A stretch of 64,000 bases of DNA from Atherix ibis (GCA_958298945.1 OY282607.1:76438868-76502867), one strand, 5' to 3'. Shown: positions 12,003-22,883, numbered from the stretch's first letter. Made by a program: numbers and translations. The notes: a model not told the origin generated them from the sequence alone.

Positions 12003-12066
12003 ATCAAGTAGAAAACTTATTCTAGTAGCGTAGTTTTACGCTACTAGAATAAGTTTTCTCCTTGAT
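12003..12066. repeat. hairpin: 30-bp inverted repeat with 4-nt loop
   Basis: Arms 12003-12032 and 12037-12066 pair over 30 bp with one mismatch (T opposite C) around the loop GTTT. The left arm runs ATCAAGTAGAAAACTTATTC then TAGTAGCGTA. No terminal repeat of a known transposon family is recognisable. Confidence 0.95.
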
Positions 12067-13352
12067 CTTAATGTTATTTCAATAGAAATCCTTTTTTACA
12101 ATATAGTACCAATTGACAATTGAACTGTTCCAACATTTTATAATACTTTACTTCCGATTAGTTGAAAATATTTTTTTCTTCAGAGGATATTTTATTAAAA
12201 AGAAAGACTTATTTACTAGTTTTTCGTAACTTCATAGGAAAAACATTTACACTACATCAAATCCAAATCGGTCATAAAAATTGAATATTGCAATAATTAA
12301 CAATGATGATTTTTTCGTGGAAAGTTCTTTAAAAAATTTATAAATAATGTTATATTTTGTAAAAATGGTATTTAATATTTTACATAATTAAACACAGATG
12401 TAAATCAAATCTTTGAATTTGACTCTATATATGATTAAGATAAAATCATTGAGATCTTAGCGTTCGGGTTTTGAAAACCACATTATTCTTTTTAACCTAA
12501 TAAGCAGAAGAGCTCTTATTACCAAAAAATTAAATTAAGTTGGCTTAAAAACACATTTTATTAAAATAGAAAAATATTTATTAAATATTTTTCCTCAACG
12601 ATGTTCAATAAAATAATAAATAGTTTATCATAGAGATGTTAATATATTCACCGTTGAATATTTCAATAAATTTTAGGCAATATTAGCTCAATTATGAACG
12701 AGAAATTGCAATACTACAATATTTCCAGCGAACAAATGTAATTTATTCCAACTAAATCATGTGGCCAGATTCCAAAATCATTACTACGTTATCTACGCCA
12801 CTTTAACCATATAATTTTGAAAAGTGGGTTTCAGTGGTGGCAAATCAGTATGTTCAATAGACTAAATATATTTACCATATAGAGATAGTTTGGGTAATAT
12901 GATATAAACTAAATGAATTTGTAACTTAAACGCACTTTTGAGAATTATAAGGTCAAATAAGTGATGTATACGAGAACTAAAAAAGGAGGGAGGACTATAA
13001 AGGATTATCCAAAGAGATTAATTAATTTTTAAACTTGAATTTGAGATTTGTTAGTATAATGATTTTTAATGTCGATGTAAATCTCATAAATCCATCAACA
13101 GGGAAAAATTTACACGAAACTATTATTAATTGGAGTGCAATAATTTTTTGAAAATTGTTTTTTTTTATATATGCTAACATTGTATGTTAACATAAGAAAT
13201 GAGTAAATTTTGGGGATAATTAAATTGTAACGTTCATATTGGAGAATATAATTAAATTTACGAACAATTATAGATAGTAGATGTCTACAACTACAAAATT
13301 CGAGTAGTAACAAACAATAATGGTTACGGGGAGTAAACATCCTGTTCACGTG

Positions 13353-13372
13353 TATATGTTACGTGTATATGC
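13353..13372. repeat. 20-nt sequence repeated at 58653-58672
   Basis: TATATGTTACGTGTATATGC is identical at both places. Downstream both copies continue with a loosely similar A+T-rich tail containing ATTTTGT(A)TTTTAAC, which hints at a decayed dispersed repeat. Confidence 0.6.
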
Positions 13373-14382
13373 GAATATAAATTAGAAAATTTTGTATTTT
13401 AACAAATCGTCAGACCAAGCATAATTAATTTGTTGACGAGTGTTTATTGAAAATTAGTGTATGAAAGCTCTCGAACAAGAGGATAAGTATAATTGAAGAA
13501 AAGAGATTTACTTTTTTTTATAATGAAATGTAGCCACATCACATGAAAGGACTTTAAGGTCATGATGGAGGGAGCATTGAAAATTTTACGAAGTATTTTT
13601 GACTGGAGAATTTGAAGGCTTCGTAGAGCACCAGAATCTTATTTCGTAAGAAAATTTGGATTTTAATAGGTTATTAAAATCTATAAAGTAATTTGCTGTC
13701 TTTTATTAGTTTGGAACGTTTGTGTGGGAATCGATATAGCTGTTGATATCGTCTATTTACTTCTAGTATTTTGAGTCCAGGGTTGTGGATTTTATATCAA
13801 GCAATTAAGATAGACGGGAGAACTTGGCTTACGGTAGAAAGAAAAAGTTACGTTGACACATTTGTCCATGTTCAATTTTATTATCCACTTGATAAACAAG
13901 TTTCAGATAACTTCAGACAAATATACTGCCTTGTGGAACATCTGTGAACAGCGAAGAGATATTCGAGAATCCTAAGCTTAGGATAATTTTTATTTATTTA
14001 GAATTTTTTATTTAACTAATTTGTATTTTACAAATAGACTATAAGTGTTTATTTGTTTAGGACACTCGAATCCTAATGGAATCTTTTCGGTGTATTTCCA
14101 CTTAATACTAAGATCTCACTTTATGCACCGATCACTGAAATAGCGTTTCTTGTTTACAATTTCCTACTTTATTCCGTCGTTTGCTTTACTAATACCCAAC
14201 TTTAACCAATCGTTCGTTAGTCACTTCTCTAGCTAAAATCGCTGGCTAATAGCGTTCGTATTTATACTGCTTCTAGAATAGTCCAGAACCAAATATTCTG
14301 TGATAAGTGATTTTTTATAATTTACCTACTCTTTCTATCAGGTGATTTCTTTCCTGTTTGGTTTTTCATATTTTTATTTTAC

Positions 14383-14804
14383 TCGACTATGTCGGAGATT
14401 TTTTTTACGCAATGATCTTGTTTTGCAAGCATATAAAATGTAGCTTGTGAGAGAACTGAAGCCGAGCGACCTGCAAAAGCGTCAAGTTTTCGGTGAGTGG
14501 GCCTTAGAACAACTAATTGCGTTCAGCGACGAAGCTCATTTCTAGTTGAATAGGCATGTGTATAAGTAATATTGTCACATTTGGTCTGATGAACAGCAAC
14601 AGGCAAACCAAGAACTGCAACTGCACCCAGAAAAATACCCTATTTGCTGCGGTTAATGGCCCGGTGGAATCATCCGTCCGTATTTCTTTAAAGATGATGC
14701 TGGCCGCAAAGTTACTGTCAATAACGCCCGCTATTTCGATTTTTTTTTGCTCAAAATACAAGAGCTGCATGTGATCGACATGTGGTTTCAATAAAACGAT
14801 GCTA
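14383..14804 (+). pseudogene. DD41D (rosa-type) transposase remnant, 5' segment, split by a mariner insertion
   Basis: Blocks in order: FFLRNDLVLQAYKM, LVRELKPSDLQKRQVFGEWA then LEQL, a short deletion, AFSDEAHF (first catalytic D kept), LNRHVYK, HIWSDEQQQANQELQLHPEK, GGIIRPYFFKDDAGRKVTVN, and LKIQELHVIDMWFQ. The final codons are Q-stop-N-D-A, and here a 1,065-bp mariner interrupts the gene at a TA (14803-14804). Reading resumes at 15870. Several nonsense codons are present. The N-terminal domain before RNDL is not recognisable. Confidence 0.85.
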
Positions 14805-14965
14805 TTGGGTTGTCAACTTATGTATTTTGACAGCTGACATAGCAAGGCTTGCTTGTGAAAAAATTCGATTGATTCTGCACAGTAGTTTTTGGTTGATATA
14901 CTTTTAAATATGGGAAGTGAAAAACAGCATTTTCTCCATATTTTACTTCTTTAGAAAATATAAAA

Positions 14966-15800
14966 ATGCTGTTCAAGCAACAAAAAATTAACCGATGTAT
15001 ATGGAGAAGATATGTTAACCGGCAAATAACAACTCTTGAGATCGCTGAGAGATTAAATTTATCGAATTTGACCGTTTATAATCATTTGAAACAGCTAAGT
15101 TTTATCTCAAAGCTCGACATATGGGTTCCTCATCTTCTTGTGCCGTCGCATTGACGCTTGTAATTTGCTTCTCAAACGCCAAGAAAATGATCCATGGGTT
15201 ATTGTTTGAGATTTGATTCTCAAACGCCAAGAGAAATGGGTTGTCTACAACAATGTTAAGCGCAAAAAATCCTGGTGTAGAAAAGATGAACCGGCTCATA
15301 GCACTTCGAAAGCCAATATTCATTAAAAAAGGTTGTGCTATCTGTTTGGTGGGATTTCAAAGGAATCGTTTATTTTGAGTTTCTACCGAGCAACACTACG
15401 ATCACTTCTAAAGTGTACTGTCATAAGTTGGACAAATTGAATGATTCATTTAAAGAAAAAAAGGCCAGAATTGGTCAATAGGAAATGTATAGTGTTCCAA
15501 CAGGGTAATGCAAAACCACATACAAATTTGAGCACTCGGCAAAAGCTCTTAGAGCTTGGATGGGATATACTGCCACACCCACTATTCTCTCCAGACCTAG
15601 CATCTTACGATTATCATTTGTTCCGGTCTCTACAAAATTTTTTAGACGGTAAAACGTTTAATTCAAATGAGGAAGTTAAAAATCAATTGGATCAGTTTTT
15701 TTCGAGCAAAAAACAAAAATTTTATGAGCGTGGAATCATGCTACTACCAGAAAGATGGCAAAGGGTATTGAATCAGATTGGACAATATTTAATTGAATAA
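14966..15800 (+). pseudogene. mauritiana-type mariner transposase, inactive
   Basis: The start is at ATG 14966. TTLEIAERLNLSNLTVYNHL is the second helix-turn-helix, and LDIWVPHLL is the mariner WVPH(E/K)L motif. RIDACNLLLKRQENDPW follows. The first catalytic block should read TGDEKW, but here a short direct duplication (15169-15236) has replaced it with LKRQEKWVVYNNVKRKKSW. Next come WWDFKGIVYFEFLPSNTTIT, KVYCHKLDKLN, a frameshift, and KKRPELVNRKCIVFQQGNAK, where HQDNA has become QQGNA and the second D is lost. FSPDLASYDYHLFRSLQNFL keeps the third D. The C-terminus YERGIMLLPERWQRVLNQIG and QYLIE is normal. Two catalytic residues are gone. Confidence 0.92.
15169..15236. repeat. short direct duplication replacing a catalytic site
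   Basis: TTCTCAAACGCCAAGA occurs at 15169 and again at 15217, 48 bp apart. The second copy sits where the mariner first catalytic aspartate block should be. Confidence 0.88.
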
Positions 15801-15869
15801 AATATTAATATTAATTCACTATAATAAAATCGTCTTTCATTTAACGAAATTACTTCCTTAACAACCCAA

Positions 15870-15905
15870 TACATGCAACACAGCACGTGAAATAATGGAC
15901 AAATA
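15870..15905 (+). pseudogene. continuation of the split DD41D transposase
   Basis: Read with the TA restored, this segment gives TCNTAREIMDKY, directly continuing the QND-A of 14804 into the family's ATCHTARE block after the second catalytic residue. The reading then meets the end of the reverse-oriented mariner at about 15906. I could not find the rest of the DD41D gene beyond that mariner. Confidence 0.8.
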
Positions 15906-15911
15906 CATTAT

Positions 15912-16870
15912 TTTTCAGACTTTATTTAAAATGGTTCGGATTGTTCGATTTGGGTCAAATATGCACCGTTTTGTTTTATAGTTTTTTGCCATTTTAAAGA
16001 TAACTTCATAATGTCTCTCTCATAGAAACCCGGGTCCCTATTGTCGAAAAACTCGACTAGGCGACTTTCACAGTTTTCTTGATGCCAATTTATTATCGCT
16101 AAGTTAGTTTTTTAATAATACAAAAGATGGTAATCGCTTGGTGCCAGGTCCGAACTATAAGGAAGATGCATTAAATCTACCGGAGTTTCTGGTGAGTCTC
16201 TATAGACATGTGTGACCTGGTGTTCTCCTAATGGAACGCAACAACTCTCCTGTTTGCCATTTTTGGCCGCTTCTGGTCAGTCGCTAGCTTCAAACCGTCC
16301 AATTACTAACAGTAGAGTTCCGAATTTAGTGTTTGATCATATTCAAGCAGCTCAAAGTAGATGATTCCTTTCCAGTTCTACTAAATGGACAGCAAGAACT
16401 TTCTGGCCATTGGTTCTAGTTTGAAAGGCTTCACCGCACTTTGACCATGATCGTTTTCGAGCAATATTATCGTATGTGACACGTTTCTCATCTTCACTCA
16501 CCACCCGTTTAAGAAATGGGACGATTTTGTTCCGTTTGGCCAATGCGTCGCAGATGGAAATTCGATCCATTTTTTTTGAGTCAGTTTGTGTGACACCCAA
16601 TTATCGAGCTTCTTTTTGAATACAGCTTCATTCAAATGGTTTAAAATTGTTTTGTAGTCTACTTCGATCGTGCCGGTCTACTTCAATTTTATCGACATTT
16701 CCGACGACGGTCCTACCTTTGCGAGGTGTATCTTTAACATCTAAACTATCAGAGTAGAATCGACGAAACTAAAATTGCGTATAATTTCCAATGACAATAT
16801 CGGTATCATAAACATCATTTAGAATATCAGCCACCTGGCTTGCATTTTTGCCTTTATCAAAGCACAAGTC
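15912..16870 (-). pseudogene. mauritiana-type mariner transposase remnant
   Basis: In minus-strand order from 16870: GKNASQVADILNDVYDTDIV, FRRFYSDSLDVKDTPRKGRT, VVGNVDKIEVDRHDRSRL, a deletion, then MDRISICDALAKRNKIVPFL and KRVVSEDEKRVTYDN. In the last, TGDEKW has become SEDEKR, keeping the D-E pair. ARKRSWSKCGEAFQT follows, then a deletion of the second catalytic region. The tail contains LASRKL, FYERDIM-like and WQKTIKQNGAYL-like pieces in several frames, ending near a C-terminal TQI-type motif at about 15950. It differs clearly from the mauritiana-type copy at 14805, so it is not a duplication of it. Confidence 0.85.
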
Positions 16871-16958
16871 TGAACTTCACGATATAATGGATTTCTTTTT
16901 CCCCGAAATATTTTTGCCTTTATCAATGCTTCACAAGATAATGGATTTCTTTTTCCCC
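16845..16958. repeat. imperfect tandem duplication
   Basis: Unit 1 (16845-16904) and unit 2 (16911-16958) both begin TTTTTGCCTTTATCAA and both end ATAATGGATTTCTTTTTCCCC. Unit 2 lacks about 12 bp in the middle. The duplication overlaps the 5' end of the reverse mariner. Confidence 0.9.
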
Positions 16959-17126
16959 AAACTAATATATACACGATAATATCTGAATAAAAATTTTTTT
17001 AAAGCAAACACAAAGTTTTTCTAAAATAAAATATAAAATTGTATTAATAAATTTTTTTTCTAATTTTAAATATAAAAGAGTACAGATTGAAGAAGGTGCA
17101 ATATAATTAACCATAACGCATTATAG

Positions 17127-17145
17127 ATATATATATATATATATA
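17127..17145. repeat. (AT)n microsatellite
   Basis: About nine uninterrupted AT units, continued by ATAT-rich sequence to about 17155. Confidence 0.95.
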
Positions 17146-17662
17146 CTCATATATCAATAATGTGCATACACGTATTTATATACCGATATAAATTATTATA
17201 CAAAAATAGAATGTATTTAATGACATTTTCAAAGATTAATTTTCTTACCATATGTGTGGATTCACATATTTTCAAGGGTTATTCCTGTAGATATTATAAC
17301 CGATTGAGAAAAATTCTACTTAAAGACCAATTGCACGTTCCAGGAAATTGTTATACTTAGGGATATTATCTGAGATTATAATAAAATGTCTATAGTATCG
17401 TAATAAATTCAGAATGAGTACCCGTTTGCAGTAGTAATTCAATGGAATCACGACACTGTCCACATATTTTTCTACAAAGTAGAATTTCTATCCCATACAT
17501 ATTTATATGGTAAGGAAGTTATATTTTACTACGCATAATTGGATATATTTGTATTAGTTAGATCCATCAAATAGATCTACAATTCAGTATGGGCGATTTA
17601 TTAAATCTGCTCAAGGAGAACAACAAATAATTAACATTTTATTAATTGTTTCCTACTACTGG

Positions 17663-17801
17663 GTAGTTATCCCAGTGTATTAAGAAGATTTTTGTAATTG
17701 ACTTGGCTCTAAGGTCAAATTCTTTTATTAAAAAAATAAAAGAATTTGACCTTAGAGCCAAGTCAATTACAAAAATCTTCTTAATACACTGGGATAACTA
17801 C
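17663..17801. repeat. perfect hairpin: 67-bp inverted repeat with 5-nt loop
   Basis: The arms 17663-17729 and 17735-17801 are exact reverse complements over 67 bp around the loop AAAAA. The left arm starts GTAGTTATCCCAGTGTATTA and ends GGTCAAATTCTTTTATT. Pairing stops abruptly at 17662/17802. There is no TA or other obvious target duplication at the edges, no reading frame, and no similarity to the mariner ends in this window. With no mismatch in 67 bp, the structure must be young. It could be a MITE-like fold-back element or a local inverted duplication from template switching. Confidence 0.97.
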
Positions 17802-17985
17802 GTACCTTGATAATTTGTAAAAAATTTCGTTATTTTAATAATGTTGACAATTTATTTTATCAAAATGTAAAACACCACATGTAAGCTAAAAGTAGCCTTA
17901 TAAGCTCAACTTTAATTTTTACTATTGAAGGATTAATTAAATACTTTAAGAAAAATAATTAAAATAATCAAAATTATCAAATACG

Positions 17986-18560
17986 CTATAATATGGTATG
18001 GCTAAGATCATGTTCTAAGATCATCTGCCTCAGGTTTGGCATAGATATGGGCATAACCATACCGTATTCTGTGTCTGTGCAGTTTTTTTGCTCAGAATTT
18101 TGGTAAAAATGTTGAGAAGACTTGATTGTTGGTAGTTTGGCACTGAAATGGTATAAGGCTCCCATAAGTGACGATGTTGTCTGCCATTTACTTAATAGGC
18201 ATGGCATATTTGGTTCAGATATGAAAACTAAACGTCAGGGAGATTTTACAGCCATCTGATAAGCATATTCATTTCCCATAATTATCAAATGACTTAATAC
18301 AGTGGAACTGGGCACTGCTATTTTTGAGTGGGTTATGTAACTAGTTGGTAAAGGATCATTCAATAGACTTTGAGTGCTGCATGGCTACCAGTAATTGTTA
18401 TGGTGTTGCGAAGTTTGAAAAAATTAATAGCAATTTTAATAGCCACTTTCATTGCTCACAGTTTCTGATAGTTCGGAGCCTGCCTGTAAAGAAAGACCCT
18501 ACAATGAAGATTGTAGATTTGGATGTCATTTACCTCAATAACTGCGTGAACAAGAATAAC
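17986..18560 (-). pseudogene. non-LTR retrotransposon 3' remnant with RNase H domain
   Basis: Minus strand: QAPNYQKL then AMKVAIKIAI corresponds to the FQAELWAIKTAV helix of a retrotransposon RNase H. SLLNDPLPTS follows the missing SDSQAAL block. MGNEYAYQMAVKSP corresponds to the GNE-A--LA motif after the WVPGH block. EPNMPCLLSKWQTT and the tail AKLPTIKSSQHFYQNSEQKN lead into the C-terminal region. The family is defined by aligning this copy with 22884, 28690 and 62900: the stretch around AAATGGCA(A/G)ACAA and (T)TACC(A/G)AAATTCTG is shared at the nucleotide level. Stops are frequent and the piece is inactive. Confidence 0.65.
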
Positions 18561-18576
18561 CATATTAAGTGCCTAA

Positions 18577-18594
18577 ATAGATAGATAGATAGAT
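18577..18594. repeat. (ATAG)4 microsatellite
   Basis: Four ATAG units plus AT, directly beside the 5' side of the RNase H remnant on the minus strand. Confidence 0.95.
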
Positions 18595-19980
18595 CGCTTC
18601 ATGCGTTTTTAATCCTATACAGAGATGTTGATTCTCTAAAAAATTTTATAAACCACGGCTTCCAAACTGGATGTGGAAGAAACGTTTGGAATAGAGAAAG
18701 TGAACGAATACCCTCTACTAATAAAAAGTATTAGTCCTATATCCATTTCAAAAAGAAACTCATCCTCTTTTAAAGGATAACGGAGATAAGTTTTTTGAGT
18801 TCAGGGTTGTAATGACATTTTTTATTAAATAGTCCACGGGATAATTGGAAAAGCAAATTTTGTTATAAAGTAAACTGACTCAGACTTTGTAAAAGTGAAA
18901 CAAGTTCGTGAATTTATTCTTATTTGTTATGAAGGTTATTTGTAATGTTTGTTTTCGTGTCAAATTTTATCTATGCCATTTTATTATTATTTACTTTTTT
19001 TATTATTTTTTACTATGAGCGATATTATAGATCAACTTAATAGCTTGTTAGTTATTCTAGTTATACATTTTTCGAATACAATGTTTTATGTAAAATTCAA
19101 AATTTTATATATAATTATATTATTGATGGTGTAATATAATTAGTGTATTTGATATTTTAAGATTTTCGAAAGTATTTAACTGATTTAACAATAGATTTTT
19201 CTAATTTAATTAATTTAAGGGTTACTACCAAATTTTATTCAATTTTAACAAGAATTCATTCATAGTTATTAATAATAAAAATAAAATAAATTGTTTCAAT
19301 TCTATAAGTTATAATTATAAATTCTTCTTATAAAATTCCATTCCTGGAATGTGGTTACATTTTGAAGTATTAGAAAACTTACAAATTGCCATAGTAACAA
19401 GTCCAATCATAAATTTGGAAAATGTTTCAAGTGCTTTATTGAATTTTCCAACTACTCAATCTATCTTTTTCTATGATACAATATATTTTCGCAATGATAT
19501 AACTGAAATGCTGTGAAAAAATTGATTTTTTCATACAAATCCTAGCCAATAAAAAGCGCTATATCGATTTGAAAATACTCTCAAGCTCTCTATTCATAAT
19601 TAATATTGCCATTCAGACTTTTTCAAGTATTTTAAATCAATGGTTTTATACTTACATTCTTATATTGCAAAAATTATAGGTAAACTAAAATTCTATTTTT
19701 CATCAATATATTAGTAGTTTTACACTATCATTTTTATATATTTAATATATTTGAGGTAATTTATAAGTTAGTTGTTAAATTAACAAATGCAATTTTAATT
19801 TAATCTTCTCTTATTATATTAAACAATAAAGAACTTTTTTTTAATTTGAAAATTTTCGAGAGCTAATTAATGCTGTAAATTTGTATATATCTGTAATACA
19901 AATTAATACTGTAAACATCTTTAAGTCAAATTCAGTGAATTATATTTGTTAAATTTAAAATAAACTATAATTTGACTTTG

Positions 19981-20010
19981 TTATACAAATATATTAGTAT
20001 ATTTGTATAA
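19981..20010. repeat. small hairpin, 13-bp arms
   Basis: TTATACAAATATA and TATATTTGTATAA are exact reverse complements around TTAG. Short A+T-rich palindromes occur by chance at this composition. Confidence 0.85.
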
Positions 20011-21899
20011 TTTTTAGTATAAGAGAGTTTATTATTTTCATAGCAAAAATATATTATTATTTATAGTTAATAGAGTTAAAATTCAAAAATTTTAAATATA
20101 TTTACAGTAAAACAAACATTGTAAAATTCATTTTCTTTTTTGTAGATATTTAAAATAGTATAAAAAAATTATTTCAAAAAATATAATCTACAATACTTAG
20201 TAAAATAAAAAATAATAATAAAAAAAACTACCTTTATATATTTTCCATCTTCGATATATTAAAAAAAATCATCTTGTTAAATTTTACAAATCCAGGTCGT
20301 CAAAAAGTGATGTAACTAAGACCGAAATCAATACAAATGAGTAATGTCGCCCCCCGTTTGAATCAAAAACAAACCATAAATGAAAAAATAATAAAAACAA
20401 TCACGAGAAGGCTAAAAAGGTAACCAATAGCAGTACAAGCGAGAAAATCCCAAACCAACTATGAAAAGCCAAAGAAAATATATAATATCCTTTCAGTTAA
20501 AATACTTACATACCTTTGCACATAGCAAATTTTTCTCACACAATAAAATTTGTACACAATGTAAGTCGCTCATAGAACAAGAATCAATTGTAAGCTATCT
20601 CCAAGAACCTTCATAATATAGACTATTGTATATTGAACCATTTTTATATAGTTAAGTGTTCTTATAAACCCATTTACAAACATTAGAAATCTATCCACTA
20701 ATACATACATGCATATTGTATAGTATTGAAGAAAATCGCTAAATCGATAAAATGTTAAAACAAGGCATCGTAAAGCCATCAATTTTTCCTACGTCGTGTT
20801 CCCATTATGAAAGGTTGGACGTTTACAGAAAACTTAATGAAGTTACCGGTTGCGATATCGTTGAGAATTCATTGCATAATATTGCCGCTTTTCCGCTTTC
20901 CCATCTATGGTTCCTTCCTGCTGACTTTATATTTTTTATTCCCTATATTATATTACATATAATGCATATACGTATACATATTTGATAGTATAGCTAGAAT
21001 TGTGTCCTTCTTCTACAAATAGGATTTTTATTCCTTGCTAATATCCAATCATTTGTTAAATTTCACATAATAAATAAGAGTAAAATTGCAATTATGAGTA
21101 CCATTTTGAAGGGTGTATTGGGAAAAATTCGCCCTAGTATTTTTTTAGTAGCTGCTATACTCGTTAGTATTCTAAATTTATAAGAGGAAAAATTTATTTT
21201 ATTATAATTTCATACCATCAATAATATTTTTAAAAAAAATATAGAAATCAGTATTATCAAAACGTTCATTAATCATAAGTATATTTTCAAATAAATTTTT
21301 AACTATTTAAAACGTTTTTAATAATAATATTTTAACAATCCATCATATTCAAAGATATGTTTTCAAATAATAACAAGCAGTTTTTTTTACAATATCATGG
21401 AAAATATATGATATATGATATTTAATTGATTATACAATACTACCTTGTATTATTACTATGTTCATCATAAGAGATTTTTCTTAATATAGCTTATTGTACC
21501 ATTATTTGACCATATGTGAGTTCATGTAGTTTTCTAGCCCATCGTCTTTTAGGTAGCTTTATATGTGAGGACTGCTTTATCATCCTATATTATCAGCTAA
21601 GTTTTTGCGTTGTACAATTAATATTATCAATTTCGAATTAGGCTTTCCGTTGATAAGTTATTTTTATAAGCAGTTTGTCTGTTTGTATTATATATAAAGT
21701 CTTTTAGACCACTTGTTATCTTTTTTTTTTAAACGAAACAGGTCTGTTTATAGTAAGATAGTACAGTTTGAGTTAGTTCAAGTTTATGGATGAGATTAAA
21801 AAGTAGACCTGGAAATGAAATAGTTGGATGTGGGAGCTCCACCATGGGAGCAACCCTACTCGGGAAGAATTTCTTAGTTAGCTCAATAAAAAAAAATTA

Positions 21900-22649
21900 C
21901 TCCCAATGTAGTATGCGGGTATATTGTATTAATAGCTTACATTCCATAAAGATACTGAAAAATAAAATAAAAAGGAGCTTACTCGGAATTCACAGCTGGC
22001 GTACCCCAAGGGAGTATCCTTGGAACAATTATTTTTAACGAAAGCAATACATTAGCAACATTTTCTGATGATACGGTCATGATAGCTACAGAAGAAAACA
22101 ACAAAAAATCAACAATGAACCTGCAATCAACTATACTTCAAATAGAAATCTTCATGTACACTTCACCAATAAAATTTTTGAATATAATATATATCAACGG
22201 TTAAAAAATACCAAATGCCAATACGTTCAAGTACCTAGGCAAGACCCTAAAAACCAAGCTTTTTGGAAAGTTTCCGAGACAAAGATTAGAGAAGAATTGT
22301 ACTTACTAAACTGGCTATTTTGAAGAAAATCTACTTTGTCAATAGAAAATAAATTATTACTATACAAGCATATTCTTAGACCTGTCTAGAAACGAGGCAT
22401 CCATCTTTGTAGATGCACCAAACAAAGTAGATTAAATATAATACAATGGTTCCAGAAGAAAGTATTAAGAAATATCGTTGTATATTAAGAATACAAACTT
22501 GCATAGGGATCTAAAAATTGGTACTATAGATAAACTAGTAACAAAAAGTGGCACAAAAAACTTCGAGAAACATGTATAATTTCAGACTCCTAGATACTAA
22601 GGAAATAACACACGGACTATAAAGGGTTAAACTTTTTGAACTGGTATAA
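21900..22649 (+). pseudogene. Jockey-like non-LTR retrotransposon, reverse transcriptase 3' half
   Basis: A readable decayed reverse transcriptase. Near 21950 a stop-broken RY(F)KIK(Y)KGAYSEF leads into FTAGVPQGSILG (21992 onward), the conserved AGVPQGSVLGP motif. TLATFSDDTVMIATEENNKK is the catalytic box, with aspartates at 22067 and 22070 (FSDD for FADD). IPNANTFKYLGKTLKTKLF is the FKYLG...L.W block. LHRDLKIGTID and the terminal RVKLFELV with TAA at 22647-22649 match the C-terminal LHRDL and R-K.FELV of Jockey proteins. At least three frameshifts and several stops are present. The N-terminal half and the endonuclease are absent. Confidence 0.85.
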
Positions 22650-22883
22650 ATACAACATAAAAAATATAAAAATAAACAGTAAAAAATCATTCACTCGAGG
22701 AAGATATTTTTAATGAGCTAAAATTCCACATTACTATGAGTCGCCTGCTTACAAAAAAAAATAAAAATATATGTGAAATATTTTTTTTTCAAAAAGAAAT
22801 TTATAAATACAAGAAGTATGACCTATCCGAAGTTATAAAAAAGGAAAGCAATTCTTAGTTTGCTGACATTTGGTCAATATATG
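22650..22883. other. A+T-rich spacer between two non-LTR remnants
   Basis: No poly(A) tail typical of non-LTR insertions is visible right after the FELV stop, only scattered A-rich runs, so the 3' end of the Jockey remnant is uncertain. Confidence 0.35.

Larger units (their letters stand above)
9846..14382. other. long A+T-rich stretch, one hairpin, no gene
   Basis: The frame at 10291-10503 is somewhat less A+T-rich than its surroundings, but I recognise no family on either strand. The region is otherwise featureless except for the hairpin at 12003-12066 and a 20-nt sequence at 13353-13372 that recurs at 58653. Confidence 0.4.
14805..15869 (+). mobile_element. decayed mauritiana-type mariner inserted in a DD41D transposase gene
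   Basis: The element starts TTGGGTTGTCAACTTATGTA and ends TTCCTTAACAACCCAA. The ends are imperfect inverted repeats (TTGGGTTGT on both, then diverged). TA dinucleotides flank it at 14803-14804 and 15870-15871. Removing 14805-15869 and one TA restores an uninterrupted DD41D reading across the join (NDA then TCNTAREIMDK). That fixes both ends and the order of events: the DD41D element was there first. Confidence 0.9.
16959..17985. other. A+T-rich stretch with a microsatellite and a perfect hairpin
   Basis: No gene is supported. It holds the AT run at 17127-17145 and the hairpin at 17663-17801. Confidence 0.4.
18561..21899. other. A+T-rich stretch without recognised gene
   Basis: It contains the (ATAG)4 run at 18577-18594 and the small hairpin at 19981-20010. 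The open frame at 20752-20985 (+) is of somewhat mixed composition, but I recognise nothing in it. I see no other signals. Confidence 0.4.

Noticed and set aside
20500..20600. Minus-strand donor-like site (AAAG|GTATGT at about 20514) with a short open frame before it
   Set aside because: The frame is about 20 codons, without an acceptor or a recognisable protein.
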